Shown piece by piece: positions 45,080-54,016 of a DNA stretch of 64,000 nt (position 1 is the first letter of the stretch; the number at the start of each line of letters is the position of its first letter). The translations under genes were made by a program, and so were the position numbers. The notes under the pieces are model-generated. The model was not told where the DNA came from and ran no database searches. It was given only the letters and a program-made list of their open reading frames with translations. This stretch comes from Chloroflexota bacterium (GTDB lineage: Bacteria; Chloroflexota; Anaerolineae; Anaerolineales; UBA4823): assembly GCA_029782365.1 (NCBI GenBank), contig JAKOUW010000136.1, forward strand, positions 62,001-126,000. The letters run 5' to 3'.

Positions 45080-45489
45080 GTATTATTCTCCTCACTTTGC
45101 GTTTTGGAGAGACTGGCGAATTGTTGCTCCATCGTCAGATATATTTCCGATTGGCTGTAGCCCAACTGCTGCGCCTCACGGATGAATTTCTCAGCCAACT
45201 GGCTCAAACGCTCTTGCCGTTGGCTGTGATCGCTCCCTGCGGCTGCAGTATTCCAGATATAAGTGCCTCGCCCGTGTTGGGTCGAGATCAAGCCGGATTC
45301 ATCCAAGAGGCGGTAGGCGCGCGCCACGGTATTAAAATTAATCCGTAACTCGGTTGCCATCTGCCGCACGGTGGGGAGCTGGTCGCCGGCATTCAGTTCG
45401 CCGAGAGCCACTTTTTGCCGGATTTGCTCTGTGATTTGCAGGTAGATCGGTGTCTCCGAACGAAAGTTGATTACGATATTGAGTGTCAT
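45076..45489 (-). CDS. GntR-family regulator, YtrA subfamily
   Basis: 137 residues. The N-terminal wHTH is PIYLQITEQIRQKVALGELNAGDQLPTVRQMATELRINFNTVARAYRLLDESGLISTQHGRGTYIW. The effector part is only about 55 residues, the hallmark of the YtrA subfamily. It is autogenous in many species and controls adjoining membrane-protein genes; here a lipoprotein and a slipin. The promoter region contains an 8-bp-phased repeat. GGAGG precedes the ATG. Confidence 0.9.
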   Translation of the reverse strand: MTLNIVINFRSETPIYLQITEQIRQKVALGELNAGDQLPTVRQMATELRINFNTVARAYRLLDESGLISTQHGRGTYIWNTAAAGSDHSQRQERLSQLAEKFIREAQQLGYSQSEIYLTMEQQFASLSKTQSEENNT

Positions 45490-45500
45490 TGGCCTCCGAA

Positions 45501-45549
45501 TGTATCATTGTCGAATTGTATTATTGTATTATTGTACATATTGTATCAT
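45501..45549. promoter_or_regulatory. Phased ATTGTA repeat and TGTATCAT pair upstream of the GntR gene
   Basis: ATTGTC/ATTGTA hexamers start at 45507, 45515, 45523, 45531 and 45540 (spacing 8, 8, 8, 9). They are bracketed by two identical TGTATCAT octamers at 45501 and 45542. This lies 12-60 bases before the GntR start codon and is probably its operator and promoter. TGTACA at 45534 is a small palindrome within it. The rest of the 45550-45731 spacer is AT-rich with no gene. Confidence 0.6.
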
Positions 45550-45731
45550 GCATTTGCCTTTTGTCAAGCAGTAAGGGGTAAATTTAATAAAATTTTGATG
45601 AAATTTATGCGCTGTACATGGTAAGATTAAGATGGTGATGGAAATCACCCAGGCCCACTGCTTGCTGGTAGCTTTGTCTTTCCAGCATGGTAGAATGGGC
45701 AGTAAGTGTATCTTTTGTTTTGGAGGTTCGT

Positions 45732-46619
45732 ATGGAAGGACAGGTTGGTTCATTTACTGTCAAAAAAGGTTTAGCCCAAATGCTCAAGGGCGGCGTGATT
45801 ATGGACGTGGTCACACCGGAGCATGCCAAAATTGCTGAAGACGCCGGCGCTTGCGCGGTGATGGCCTTGGAACGAGTACCAGCCGATATTCGTGCCAACG
45901 GCGGTGTTGCACGCATGAGCGATCCTGAGCTAATTTTAAAAATTATGGATGCAGTCACTATCCCCGTGATGGCGAAATGCCGCATCGGCCATTTTGTCGA
46001 AGCCCAGATCCTCGAGGCGATCGGCGTGGACTATATCGATGAATCTGAAGTGTTAACCCCTGCAGATGAAGCGCACCACATCTACAAGCACGATTTCAAA
46101 GTGCCATTCGTGTGCGGCGCCCGTAACCTGGGTGAGGCCCTGCGCCGCATTGGCGAGGGAGCGGCAATGATCCGCACCAAGGGCGAAGCCGGCACCGGTG
46201 ATGTCGTTGAGGCTGTGCGCCATGGGCGCGCTGTGCTGGGTGAGATCCGCCGGCTGCAGAACTTGCCCAAGGAAGAGTTGATGGCCTATGCCAAAGAGAT
46301 AGGCGCTCCCTACGAACTGCTGATCGAGACGCGTGAATTGGGCCGCCTGCCGGTGGTCAATTTTGCCGCCGGCGGCATTGCCACCCCTGCGGATGCCGCG
46401 TTGATGATGCAGTTGGGCGTTGACGGCGTCTTTGTCGGCTCGGGCATATTCAAGTCGGGTGACCCAGCCCGGCGTGCGGCGGCAATCGTCAAGGCCACTA
46501 CGCACTTCAATGACCCGTACATCCTGGCCGAAGTCAGCCGGAACCTGGGCGAGCCTATGGTAGGCCGTCAGATCTCTTCGATCCCGCAGGGAGAATTGAT
46601 CGCTGGCCGCGGTTGGTAA
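45732..46619 (+). CDS. pdxS: Pyridoxal 5'-phosphate synthase subunit PdxS
   Basis: 295 residues, TIM-barrel synthase that builds PLP from ribose 5-phosphate, glyceraldehyde 3-phosphate and ammonia. [45 protein letters not shown] is the family signature. Lys residues in [13 protein letters not shown] and [14 protein letters not shown] contribute to catalysis. The start at 45732 has GGAGG; the frame extends 15 codons upstream without a ribosome binding site. A TAGAAT about 40 bases upstream may be its -10. Confidence 0.97.
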   Translation: MEGQVGSFTVKKGLAQMLKGGVIMDVVTPEHAKIAEDAGACAVMALERVPADIRANGGVARMSDPELILKIMDAVTIPVMAKCRIGHFVEAQILEAIGVDYIDESEVLTPADEAHHIYKHDFKVPFVCGARNLGEALRRIGEGAAMIRTKGEAGTGDVVEAVRHGRAVLGEIRRLQNLPKEELMAYAKEIGAPYELLIETRELGRLPVVNFAAGGIATPADAALMMQLGVDGVFVGSGIFKSGDPARRAAAIVKATTHFNDPYILAEVSRNLGEPMVGRQISSIPQGELIAGRGW

Positions 46620-46652
46620 ACGGCTGCCCGGCCACATCTGGTTGTTTTCACC

Positions 46653-46674
46653 CTGCTCCTCCACCGGGGAGCAG
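46653..46674 (+). repeat. Inverted repeat between pdxS and pdxT
   Basis: CTGCTCC and GGAGCAG form a 7-bp stem with an 8-base loop in the 85-base gap. No T-run follows, so it may be an mRNA-stabilising or processing hairpin rather than a terminator. Confidence 0.5.
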
Positions 46675-46704
46675 AGAGGTATGTGAGGAAAACATAAACA
46701 TTTT

Positions 46705-47286
46705 ATGAAAATAGGCGTTTTAGCCCTTCAAGGCGATTTTGCTGAACACATGGTAGCCCTGCGCCGCATCAAGGTTGAAACCGCCGAAGTGCGTTTGCCG
46801 CGTCACCTGGCAGACCTGGATGGCTTGATCATTCCAGGAGGCGAATCGACAACCATTGGTAAACTGGCTGTCGCCTATGACTTGATGGAACCGCTGCGAC
46901 ATTTTGCAGCCGAAAAGGCTATTTGGGGCACCTGCGCTGGGGCAATCTTTCTCTCGAAAGACGCCCGGCGCAGCCAGCCTCTGTTGGAGGTGATGGATAT
47001 TACAGTGGAGCGCAACGCCTTCGGCCGCCAGGTGGACAGCTTCGAAATCGATTTGGAGGTGCCAGCGTTTGCCAAAGCAAACCTGGACAGAGATGTATAC
47101 CACGCTATTTTCATTCGGGCCCCATTGATCGAGTCGGTGTTCGGAACATCCAGCGTGATCTCTGCACTGCCAGATGGGCGGATTGTGGCTGCGCGCCAGG
47201 GTCGTCTATTAGCCACCTCTTTTCATCCTGAATTGACCGCCGACGACCGCTTCCATCGTTTTTTTGCCTGGATGGCAAAAAGCTGA
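46705..47286 (+). CDS. pdxT: Pyridoxal 5'-phosphate synthase glutaminase subunit PdxT
   Basis: 193 residues, class I glutamine amidotransferase that supplies ammonia to PdxS. GVLALQGDFAEH is the N-terminus, GGESTTIGKL the oxyanion region, GTCAGAIFLS holds the nucleophile Cys, and SFHPELTAD contains the His/Glu of the triad. Follows pdxS, as is usual. Confidence 0.96.
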   Translation: MKIGVLALQGDFAEHMVALRRIKVETAEVRLPRHLADLDGLIIPGGESTTIGKLAVAYDLMEPLRHFAAEKAIWGTCAGAIFLSKDARRSQPLLEVMDITVERNAFGRQVDSFEIDLEVPAFAKANLDRDVYHAIFIRAPLIESVFGTSSVISALPDGRIVAARQGRLLATSFHPELTADDRFHRFFAWMAKS

Positions 47287-47302
47287 ACACGGGTGAAGGT
47301 GT

Positions 47303-48259
47303 ATGAGCGTCCGGGCGTTTGAGTGGCACGATCTGCCGGCGCTGCACCGCTACCGCGCCCAATGCATCTTTTTAGACAGCGCTCGTGTTCTGACAACCGG
47401 CCCGATTTTTGTGCCGACCGGGGCGCTGCTTTCCAGTCTGGTGCCAGCCACAGGCTTTTATACAGCCATGCACGAAGATGACCAGTCTGGTGTGCCTTTC
47501 TTCGGCCAGGCCTCGCATACAGCCGGCGCTTCTTCGGCGCACCTGACCTTCCTGACCCCGGCTGCCGCGCTGACGCAGGCGCGCTTGCTCCCGCTGGTAG
47601 AACACCTGCTCATGCCCCTGGGTGAGCGAGGCGCCATGCATCTGGTAGCTGAGGTCGAGGAGCAGTCGGATATCGAACATCAACTGCGCACGGCAGGTTT
47701 TGGCATGTACGCCCGCCAGCGTATCTGGCGTTTAGAGCCGGTAAATGTAAACGGCGCTGCTGGCGAATGGCGGGCCGCCCACCGACAGGATGAAGCCGGG
47801 GTGCGCTTTTTATATGCCAACCTGGTCCCCGGTCTGGTGCAGCAAGTCGAATCTCTGCCTGTCGGCCGCCTGCAAGGACTGGTATACTATCGGGGCAATG
47901 AACTTTTGGCTTATGTAGATCTCACGGTTGGATTGAACGGATTATACGCCATCCCTTATATCCATCCAGACGCCGAAGTCAGCGCCGGCCAGTTAGTTCG
48001 CCTTCTGCAGCGCATGCCGAGTTGGAATTCTCGCACCGTTTTTTTGTGCGTGCGCTCATACCAATCCTGGTTGGAGCCGGTGCTGGGTGATTTGAATGCA
48101 CAGCCCGGGCAGTACCAGGCGGTGATGGTGCGCCGGCTGGCTGTGCGCCGCATGGCGCCGGCCCATGCGGCGCCGGCACTGAATGGAAGCGCCAACGAAA
48201 CTTCCGTGCCCGTTGCCCGAATTGAAATAAATCGGCCGGGTCCGCTGGATTTAGAATAA
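47303..48259 (+). CDS. GNAT-like conserved protein
   Basis: 318 residues. The N-terminus VRAFEWHDLPALHRYRAQ is the typical opening of a GNAT-fold domain, and GFGMYARQRIWRLEP is like the end of one. The second half repeats the pattern (YYRGNELLAYVDLTVGLNGLYAIPYIHPD). It may have two degenerate acetyltransferase domains; a clear acetyl-CoA motif was not found. Lies between pdxT and the Ycf45-like gene on the same strand. Confidence 0.55.
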   Translation: MSVRAFEWHDLPALHRYRAQCIFLDSARVLTTGPIFVPTGALLSSLVPATGFYTAMHEDDQSGVPFFGQASHTAGASSAHLTFLTPAAALTQARLLPLVEHLLMPLGERGAMHLVAEVEEQSDIEHQLRTAGFGMYARQRIWRLEPVNVNGAAGEWRAAHRQDEAGVRFLYANLVPGLVQQVESLPVGRLQGLVYYRGNELLAYVDLTVGLNGLYAIPYIHPDAEVSAGQLVRLLQRMPSWNSRTVFLCVRSYQSWLEPVLGDLNAQPGQYQAVMVRRLAVRRMAPAHAAPALNGSANETSVPVARIEINRPGPLDLE

Positions 48260-48277
48260 CAAGTTTGAGAAGATTGT

Positions 48278-49936
48278 ATGACAGGAACACGGATAACAGA
48301 TAATTTAGAAGCACTGCTTGACGTGCTGCCCCCGCAGATATCTCAGCAGATCGTTAAGCTTGATCGCTCAGATGATTTGCTGGAGATTATTTTGGACCTG
48401 GGCCGCGAGCCGACGGCGCGCTACGTGGATGGCGAGGTAGTTATTGCCAAAACCGAGGTCACGCATGCCGATATCAATTTCGTCGTTGAGCGCATCGGCG
48501 TTTTCGACGCAGATAACCGGGCCGGCATGGAACGCACACTGCACCGCATATCCGCCATTCGCAACCGCCGAGGTAACATCGTCGGCCTGACCTGCCGCGT
48601 TGGTCGGGCGGTGTACGGCACGACAGATATTATCAAAGACCTGATCGAAAGCTCGCAAAGCCTGCTCTTGCTTGGCCGACCGGGCGTGGGCAAGACGACC
48701 ATGCTGCGTGAGGCAGCGCGCATCCTGGCTGAAACCCAGCGCGTGGTAATTGTTGACACATCCAACGAGATCGGCGGAGATGGCGATGTCCCGCACCCGG
48801 CGGTGGGTAAAGCGCGGCGTATGCAGGTGGCTCAACCTTCACTGCAGCACGAAGTGATGATCGAAGCGGTAGAGAATCACAACCCGCAGGCAATTGTGAT
48901 CGACGAGATTGGGCGCGAGCTGGAGGCTGCCGCCGCCCGCACCATCGCCGAGCGCGGCGTCAAACTGATTGGCACTGCCCACGGCATCACGCTGGAAAAC
49001 CTGCTGTTGAACCCCACGCTTTCGGACCTGGTGGGGGGAATTGAATCAGTCACCCTTTCTGATGAAGAAGCTCGCCGGCGCGGCACCCAGAAAACTGTCC
49101 TTGAGCGGCGCTCGCCGCCTACATTCCAGGTCTTGGTAGAGATTATGGAGCGCGACAAAGTGGCTGTGCATGCCGATGTGGGCGAGGCGGTAGATTCTCT
49201 GCTGCGTGGTTACCCAATCCCGCCTGTATTGCGCACCCGCGACGAGTTTGGCGAGATCCGCACCGAACAGCCGCCTCCGCCTCAACGGTTTCCCCAGGCA
49301 GGCGCGGGTGGCCAAAATGGAGGGGGAGCGCGCCGCCAACCGTTTGGGGCCCAGCGCCAGGCTGGGCGGGAACGTGAACGCGAATACCGCCAGCCTGCCT
49401 CTGAAACAACGCGTGCAACCACCCCAGCAGTCGATTTCCAACCGCTGGTTCAGGAGAATCGCGCCAACCTGCAAACCACACGCGTCTATCCCTACGGCGT
49501 AGCCCGCAACCGCTTGATCCAGGCAACCCGGCGCTTGAATGTGCCGGTGGTCGTGGTGGATGATGTGGGTGAGGCGGATGTTTTGCTGACCCTGCGGGCT
49601 TACTTCCGCAAGCGCCAGCGCCCGATCGTAGATGCTGAAAACCGAGGCATTTCGATCTTTGTCCTGCGCTCGAATACCGTCAGCCAGATGCAAGAGTTCC
49701 TGGGAGATCTGTTCAACCTTTCCACGACAGAAGCGCCTGAACGCAGCCTTGAGCCGGTGCTGCAGGAAACACAGGCAGCGATTGACGCGGTGCTGAACGG
49801 CGAGCGGTATATCGAACTGCCGCCGGCTTCTGCTTACGTGCGCCGCTTACAGCACCAGATGGCGCGCCAGGCCAACCTCACTTCGCAGTCATACGGCAAA
49901 GAGCCGTCACGGCATGTCCGCATTTACCGCAGTTGA
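48278..49936 (+). CDS. Ycf45/SpoIIIAA-like AAA ATPase with R3H domain
   Basis: 552 residues. The central ATPase has Walker A LLLGRPGVGKTTML, EIGGDGD, and Walker B QAIVIDEIGRELEAAA with sensor IGTAHG, as in Ycf45 and SpoIIIAA ATPases. A Gln/Arg/Gly-rich linker (about 355-395) leads to a second domain, and the C-terminus resembles R3H (RYIELPPASAYVRRLQHQMA). The family is described as nucleic-acid-binding, function unsettled. The stop overlaps the start region of tmk. Confidence 0.82.
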   Translation: MTGTRITDNLEALLDVLPPQISQQIVKLDRSDDLLEIILDLGREPTARYVDGEVVIAKTEVTHADINFVVERIGVFDADNRAGMERTLHRISAIRNRRGNIVGLTCRVGRAVYGTTDIIKDLIESSQSLLLLGRPGVGKTTMLREAARILAETQRVVIVDTSNEIGGDGDVPHPAVGKARRMQVAQPSLQHEVMIEAVENHNPQAIVIDEIGRELEAAAARTIAERGVKLIGTAHGITLENLLLNPTLSDLVGGIESVTLSDEEARRRGTQKTVLERRSPPTFQVLVEIMERDKVAVHADVGEAVDSLLRGYPIPPVLRTRDEFGEIRTEQPPPPQRFPQAGAGGQNGGGARRQPFGAQRQAGREREREYRQPASETTRATTPAVDFQPLVQENRANLQTTRVYPYGVARNRLIQATRRLNVPVVVVDDVGEADVLLTLRAYFRKRQRPIVDAENRGISIFVLRSNTVSQMQEFLGDLFNLSTTEAPERSLEPVLQETQAAIDAVLNGERYIELPPASAYVRRLQHQMARQANLTSQSYGKEPSRHVRIYRS

Positions 49937-49938
49937 AT

Positions 49939-50556
49939 ATGTTCATCACGTTTGAAGGTTCAGAAGGTTGTGGTAAGACCACTCAGATCGCCCATTTGAG
50001 CGATTTTTTACGCGCCCGAGGGTATCGACTGCTGACCACGCGCGAGCCCGGCGGCACTGAGATCGGCGATCAAGTGCGCCAGGTGTTACTGAGCACGAAG
50101 AACGAAGCAATGTGCGCCCGCACGGAAGTCCTGCTGTTCCAGGCTTCGCGCGCCCAATTGGTGGAACAGGTGATCGTACCGCACCTGGCAGGCGGCGGCA
50201 TTGTACTCAGCGATCGTTACGCCGATTCCACGCTGGCTTACCAAGGATTCGGGCGCTGCGGCGACCTACCGGCCCTGCGTTCAGTGATCGAATTCGCTAC
50301 CAGCGGCTTGAAACCTGACCTTACTCTGCTGCTCGACCTGGACGTAGCCGAGGGGCTGCGGCGACGCGCCGAAGATGGCCGGTTGAACCGGCTGGATGCC
50401 CTCGACCTGCCTTTTTACGAGCGCGTGCGCCAGGGATTCCTGGCGCTGGCGCAGGAAGAACCCCAACGCTGGGTGGTCATCGATGCCAGGCGCCCGGTGG
50501 GAGCTGTCCAGGCGAGCATCCAGCAGATAGTTTTATCCAGGCTGAGCGGCGGTTAA
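49939..50556 (+). CDS. tmk: Thymidylate kinase
   Basis: 205 residues. It phosphorylates dTMP to dTDP. The P-loop is FEGSEGCGKTTQ, the TREPGGTEIGDQVR motif binds dTMP, DRYADSTLAYQGFGR is the DRX motif and EDGRLNRLD the lid. The ATG at 49939 was taken; a TTG six bases earlier is in frame. Immediately downstream of the Ycf45-like gene. Confidence 0.95.
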   Translation: MFITFEGSEGCGKTTQIAHLSDFLRARGYRLLTTREPGGTEIGDQVRQVLLSTKNEAMCARTEVLLFQASRAQLVEQVIVPHLAGGGIVLSDRYADSTLAYQGFGRCGDLPALRSVIEFATSGLKPDLTLLLDLDVAEGLRRRAEDGRLNRLDALDLPFYERVRQGFLALAQEEPQRWVVIDARRPVGAVQASIQQIVLSRLSGG

Positions 50557-50963
50557 TCGAACGAGTCACCTGTCTCTACTGAATCGCCCCCCATCCCCAT
50601 GCCAGCCTCTCCCAGATCGGGCAGGGACTGCTCGATCTGTTCGGGCGATTGGCCGGCTTCTAGGCGATCGATCACCTCACCGAATTCTGGGCCCATATCT
50701 TCGCCGACTTCCTTGCTCATTTTACGCATCATACGCCCCAGCGCCGCTGGATCGTTCTCCAGGCCCTCGAGGTCGGCTTCACTGCCGATATCTTCCAAAC
50801 GGCTGTCTTCCGAGCGAGCGATGCGCACGCGAGTAATGCGCCGCTGGACATTTTCACTGGCGCAGTGCGGACATTTTACCGGCTTTACGCCGTAATCGGA
50901 AAAAGTCAAGAAAACTTCAAAGCGCCGGCTGCAGTTTATACAGCGATACGGGTAATAGGGCAT
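50553..50963 (-). CDS. FmdB-family zinc-ribbon protein
   Basis: 136 residues. The N-terminus PYYPYRCINCSRRFEVF and KCPHCASENVQRRI form a CxxC...CxxC zinc ribbon of the FmdB regulatory family. The remainder is an acidic, Met-rich helical tail ending ...VETGDSFD. Transcribed convergently to tmk with a 4-base overlap. Role unknown; some relatives are linked to amidase regulation. Confidence 0.85.
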   Translation of the reverse strand: MPYYPYRCINCSRRFEVFLTFSDYGVKPVKCPHCASENVQRRITRVRIARSEDSRLEDIGSEADLEGLENDPAALGRMMRKMSKEVGEDMGPEFGEVIDRLEAGQSPEQIEQSLPDLGEAGMGMGGDSVETGDSFD

Positions 50964-51019
50964 TCACAACCTCCAAAATTATCTCAGCCGAATTATAATG
51001 CGCTTATCAGGAGATTGCC

Positions 51020-51643
51020 ATGAGCCAACCCAATGAGTTCAACCCCTCCCAACGCCAGCCGTTGTTGATTGTGATATCTGGACCTTCCGGGGTGGGCAAA
51101 GATTCTGTCGTGGATGCACTGCGTGCCATGACCGCCTACTTCCATTTTGTCGTCACCACCACCACGCGGCCTCCCAGACCCGGTGAGATCAACGGTAAAG
51201 ATTACACCTTCGTAAGCAAAGATCAGTTTGCTGAAATGATCGAAAAAGATGAATTGTTAGAATATGCTGTCGTGTACAATGACTTTAAGGGCATTCCCAA
51301 ACAGCAGGTGCGTTATGCATTCGATACCGGCAAGGATGTGATTTTGCGCATCGACGTGCAGGGGGCTGAGAAAATCCGCCAGATTTGCCCGGAAGCCCTG
51401 TTGATTTTCCTGACCGTCGAAAGCGAAGAAGAATTGGAGCGCCGCCTGACCTTGCGCAAGAATAACCAGACCGAAGACTTGAAATTGCGCATTGCCACAG
51501 CCCGTAAGGAACTGCAGCGTATCGAAAGCTTTGATTACCTGGTGGTAAACAAAGAAAGCCAGCTCGAAAAGACGGTGGGCACGATCCTGGCGATCATCGA
51601 GGCGGAGCATCACCACTTGCCTCACCGCAAAGCCAGTCTCTAA
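51020..51643 (+). CDS. gmk: Guanylate kinase
   Basis: 207 residues. It converts GMP to GDP. The P-loop is VISGPSGVGKDSV, TTTTRPPRPGEINGKDYTFVS binds GMP and VDVQGAEKIR-type sequence (IDVQGAEKI) supplies the adenylate-kinase-like core. GGAG lies upstream, and TATAAT just before may be its -10. Convergent with the enoyl-CoA hydratase gene, overlapping by 4 bases. Confidence 0.95.
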   Translation: MSQPNEFNPSQRQPLLIVISGPSGVGKDSVVDALRAMTAYFHFVVTTTTRPPRPGEINGKDYTFVSKDQFAEMIEKDELLEYAVVYNDFKGIPKQQVRYAFDTGKDVILRIDVQGAEKIRQICPEALLIFLTVESEEELERRLTLRKNNQTEDLKLRIATARKELQRIESFDYLVVNKESQLEKTVGTILAIIEAEHHHLPHRKASL

Positions 51644-52416
51644 TTAAATTTCGCCGGCCTTTTTTCCAGAAAAGCACTCACACCTTCGGCGTGCTCCTGG
51701 CTCTGGCTGGCAATATCCTGCAAGTACCCTTCGTAATCCAACACTTCTTCCAGGTGCGGGTAAACCGAGCGATTGAATGCTCGCTTGGCCAGAGCCATTG
51801 CTTGTACCGGGCCGTTGGCTAGATCTGTAGCCCATGCGGCGGCTTGCTGCGCCAGCTCAGCGGCTGGCGCCAGCCGGTTAGCCAACCCCCATTCCAGGGC
51901 CTGGGCGGCAGAAATCGGCTGGTTGCTAAACGCAAACTCAGCCGCTCGGCCCACGCCGATCAGTGCTGGCAGGAACAGGGAAACCCCCGAATCAGGCGCC
52001 AGCCCGATGCCGCTAAAACCAACTACGAAGCGAGCGTTATCTGCCGCGATGCGCAGATCGCAAGCCAGCGCCACACCAAGACCTGCACCAGCCGCCACCC
52101 CATTGACTGCCGCCAGCACAGGCTTTTCCAGGCGGCGAATTTGTTTGATTAATGGGTTATACGTTTCCTGCAGGTGTTTCCGAAATGACGTGCCATGCGC
52201 CTGCAGGATCTCGCCAATATCCTGTCCGGCGCTGAAGGCCACGCCGTTGCCAATCAGCAGCACAGTGCGCACCTGCGGATCGCGGGCAGCTTCGTGGAAT
52301 GCCTGCTGGGCAGCGGCGATCATCGCCAGGTTGAAGGCGTTGGCACGCGGCCGGTTAAGGGTGATGATCAGCACGCCCTGGCTCAGTGAACTGGTGACAG
52401 TTTCCTGGTTTTCCAT
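51640..52416 (-). CDS. Enoyl-CoA hydratase/isomerase family protein
   Basis: 258 residues, crotonase fold. GVAFSAGQDIGEI and NGVAAGAGLGVALACDLRIAA form the oxyanion hole. The usual second catalytic Glu of hydratases is Asp/Gly-like here (GIGLAPDSGVS), which fits a PaaG-type isomerase (PDSG). It could therefore act on phenylacetate-pathway or dienoyl-CoA substrates; this is inference. Confidence 0.82.
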   Translation of the reverse strand: MENQETVTSSLSQGVLIITLNRPRANAFNLAMIAAAQQAFHEAARDPQVRTVLLIGNGVAFSAGQDIGEILQAHGTSFRKHLQETYNPLIKQIRRLEKPVLAAVNGVAAGAGLGVALACDLRIAADNARFVVGFSGIGLAPDSGVSLFLPALIGVGRAAEFAFSNQPISAAQALEWGLANRLAPAAELAQQAAAWATDLANGPVQAMALAKRAFNRSVYPHLEEVLDYEGYLQDIASQSQEHAEGVSAFLEKRPAKFN

Positions 52417-52432
52417 AACTCAATCTCCCTAA

Positions 52433-52469
52433 AAAAATCAGTGCTGGTCGGATGCACCAACCAGCACTG
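52433..52469 (-). terminator. Terminator between the acidic-protein gene and the enoyl-CoA hydratase gene
   Basis: CAGTGCTGGT (52439-52448) pairs with ACCAGCACTG (52460-52469). On the minus strand the hairpin runs into seven T. It ends transcription of the gene at 52482. Confidence 0.85.
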
Positions 52470-52481
52470 CAGCTTGTGTCG

Positions 52482-52871
52482 CTAGAGCAAATCATCCGGC
52501 GGCAGCGGTTCGTCATCCTCGCGGCTGTCGTCATCATCATCGTCGAAATCAAGCTCCACTTCGATTTCGCTTTCGGGCAGGCGCACCCACAGCAAAATGA
52601 CCTGCCCTTCCTGGGTATCCAAAGTGCGCGCCGCCACGATCGGCTTGGCGCTGATCAGGCCGTCTTCGCCGCGATACTCCAGGTGAATGGGCTGCTGGCT
52701 GTGCCAGGCCCGGTGGCAGCGTTCGACAAGTGCTGGTCCGTTGAAGGTTCGCAGGCGAGTCATCGCCACCGCCCCAAGCGTTGGGCTCTCTTGCAGGCCC
52801 ATTGCCCAGCCGTCACCGACCAGCTCGAAAACCGGTGGCGGCCCTTCTATGATAGTGATTTTTTCGTCCAT
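52482..52871 (-). CDS. Conserved small protein with acidic C-terminus
   Basis: 129 residues from ATG 52871 (AGAGGTA upstream). It is mostly beta-like (KITIIEGPPPVFELVGDGWAMGLQE...IVAARTLDTQEGQVILLWVRLPE), then a run of acidic residues (DFDDDDDDSREDDEPLPPDDLL). No family recognised. It is divergent from the EthD gene and closed by its own terminator. Confidence 0.72.
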   Translation of the reverse strand: MDEKITIIEGPPPVFELVGDGWAMGLQESPTLGAVAMTRLRTFNGPALVERCHRAWHSQQPIHLEYRGEDGLISAKPIVAARTLDTQEGQVILLWVRLPESEIEVELDFDDDDDDSREDDEPLPPDDLL

Positions 52872-52950
52872 AGCAGTACCTCTATTGCGTACATCATACC
52901 ACGTTTTGAGATCATGCAATGATTTATAATCACTCCTGCGAGGAGGCGCC

Positions 52951-53307
52951 ATGTACAAGCTAATCATCCTGATTCCTGGACCAGAGACTTTGCCAGATTT
53001 TCACGACCATTGGCCCAACTTCCTGCATCAGGTAGAACAATTACCCGGTCTGCAGCGCGAAGCTACCAGCCATATCCACCATGTGCTGTTTGGCAGTGTC
53101 GGTTTTGAAATGGTGCATGAATTGTTCTTTAATTCGATGGAAGCCATGCAGCAAGCCCTGGCATCGCCGCAAGGCAAACAAGCGGCCAGCACTCTTCACC
53201 AAATGACCCATGGTCAGGTGAGCCTGCTTTTGGCCGATCATCGCGAGGATGACATGGTCAACATCCGCAAATTTACCGACCTCGCCAATCCGACGCATGG
53301 TTCGTAA
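52951..53307 (+). CDS. EthD-domain protein
   Basis: 118 residues of dimeric alpha/beta-barrel type. YKLIILIPGPETLPDFHDHWPNFLHQV followed by HIHHVLFGSVGFEMVHELFFNSMEAMQQALASPQG fits the EthD family. GAGGAGG lies upstream of the ATG and a TATAAT further up. It overlaps the M23-type gene by 11 bases. Substrate unknown. Confidence 0.72.
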   Translation: MYKLIILIPGPETLPDFHDHWPNFLHQVEQLPGLQREATSHIHHVLFGSVGFEMVHELFFNSMEAMQQALASPQGKQAASTLHQMTHGQVSLLLADHREDDMVNIRKFTDLANPTHGS

Positions 53308-54016
53308 ACGCCCTGTAGTGTTGTGGGTCGTCGGGCTGGCTGGCTCGCTGCTGTTGGCCGGCGCTGTCCTGGCCTACCCGACTCTGCGCACAGCCGCTCT
53401 GCGCACTGGCAAACTGTTAGAGTGGCTTGGTAAAAAACCCGACCTGACCTGGAAGCTGGCCGCCGGGTCAGTTTGCGGGGGAGCCCCATTTGAGATGCCG
53501 ACCTCCGGTTATATCGGTTACCTGTGGGACGATTCGCTGCGCCTGTTTACCCGCCACCAGGGGCTGGATATCTTTGGCGGCACACCCCCCAGCATCACGC
53601 CCGTCTACGCAGCTTATGGCGGCTACCTGACGCGCCGGCCTGATTGGAAATCGTCTGTTATCATCCGCATTCCCTCAGACCCGCTGCATCCCGGCCGGCA
53701 GATCTGGACATATTACACGCACATGGCCGACCCACAAGGCAGCTCTTTCATCGACGCAGCATTTCCACCCGGCACATCCGAAGTCTATGTGGCGACGGGC
53801 ACACGGCTTGGTTACCAGGGTGATTATTCCGGCGACCCGAACAATCCAGTCGGGGTGCATTTACATTTTTCGATCGTGCGCGATGATGGCAAAGGCGGCT
53901 TTCTGAATGAACTCCAAATCAACAATACGCTCGACCCTTCACCCTACCTGGGGATGGTCTTGAACGGTGAGCATGATAATGGGCAGGTGCCTCACTGCCA
54001 GGAGGCAAAAAAATGA
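53297..54016 (+). CDS. M23-type metallopeptidase domain protein, membrane-anchored
   Basis: 239 residues from ATG 53297, giving a basic N-terminus and one membrane helix (residues 7-30). The peptidase domain has HQGLDIFGG, YYTHM and HLHFSIVRDD, matching the zinc-binding H...D and HxH motifs of M23/lysostaphin-type endopeptidases. A longer frame to 53249 lacks a ribosome binding site. It likely acts outside the membrane, although the cell-wall status of this lineage is uncertain. Overlaps the SDR gene by 4 bases. Confidence 0.8.
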   Translation: MVRKRPVVLWVVGLAGSLLLAGAVLAYPTLRTAALRTGKLLEWLGKKPDLTWKLAAGSVCGGAPFEMPTSGYIGYLWDDSLRLFTRHQGLDIFGGTPPSITPVYAAYGGYLTRRPDWKSSVIIRIPSDPLHPGRQIWTYYTHMADPQGSSFIDAAFPPGTSEVYVATGTRLGYQGDYSGDPNNPVGVHLHFSIVRDDGKGGFLNELQINNTLDPSPYLGMVLNGEHDNGQVPHCQEAKK

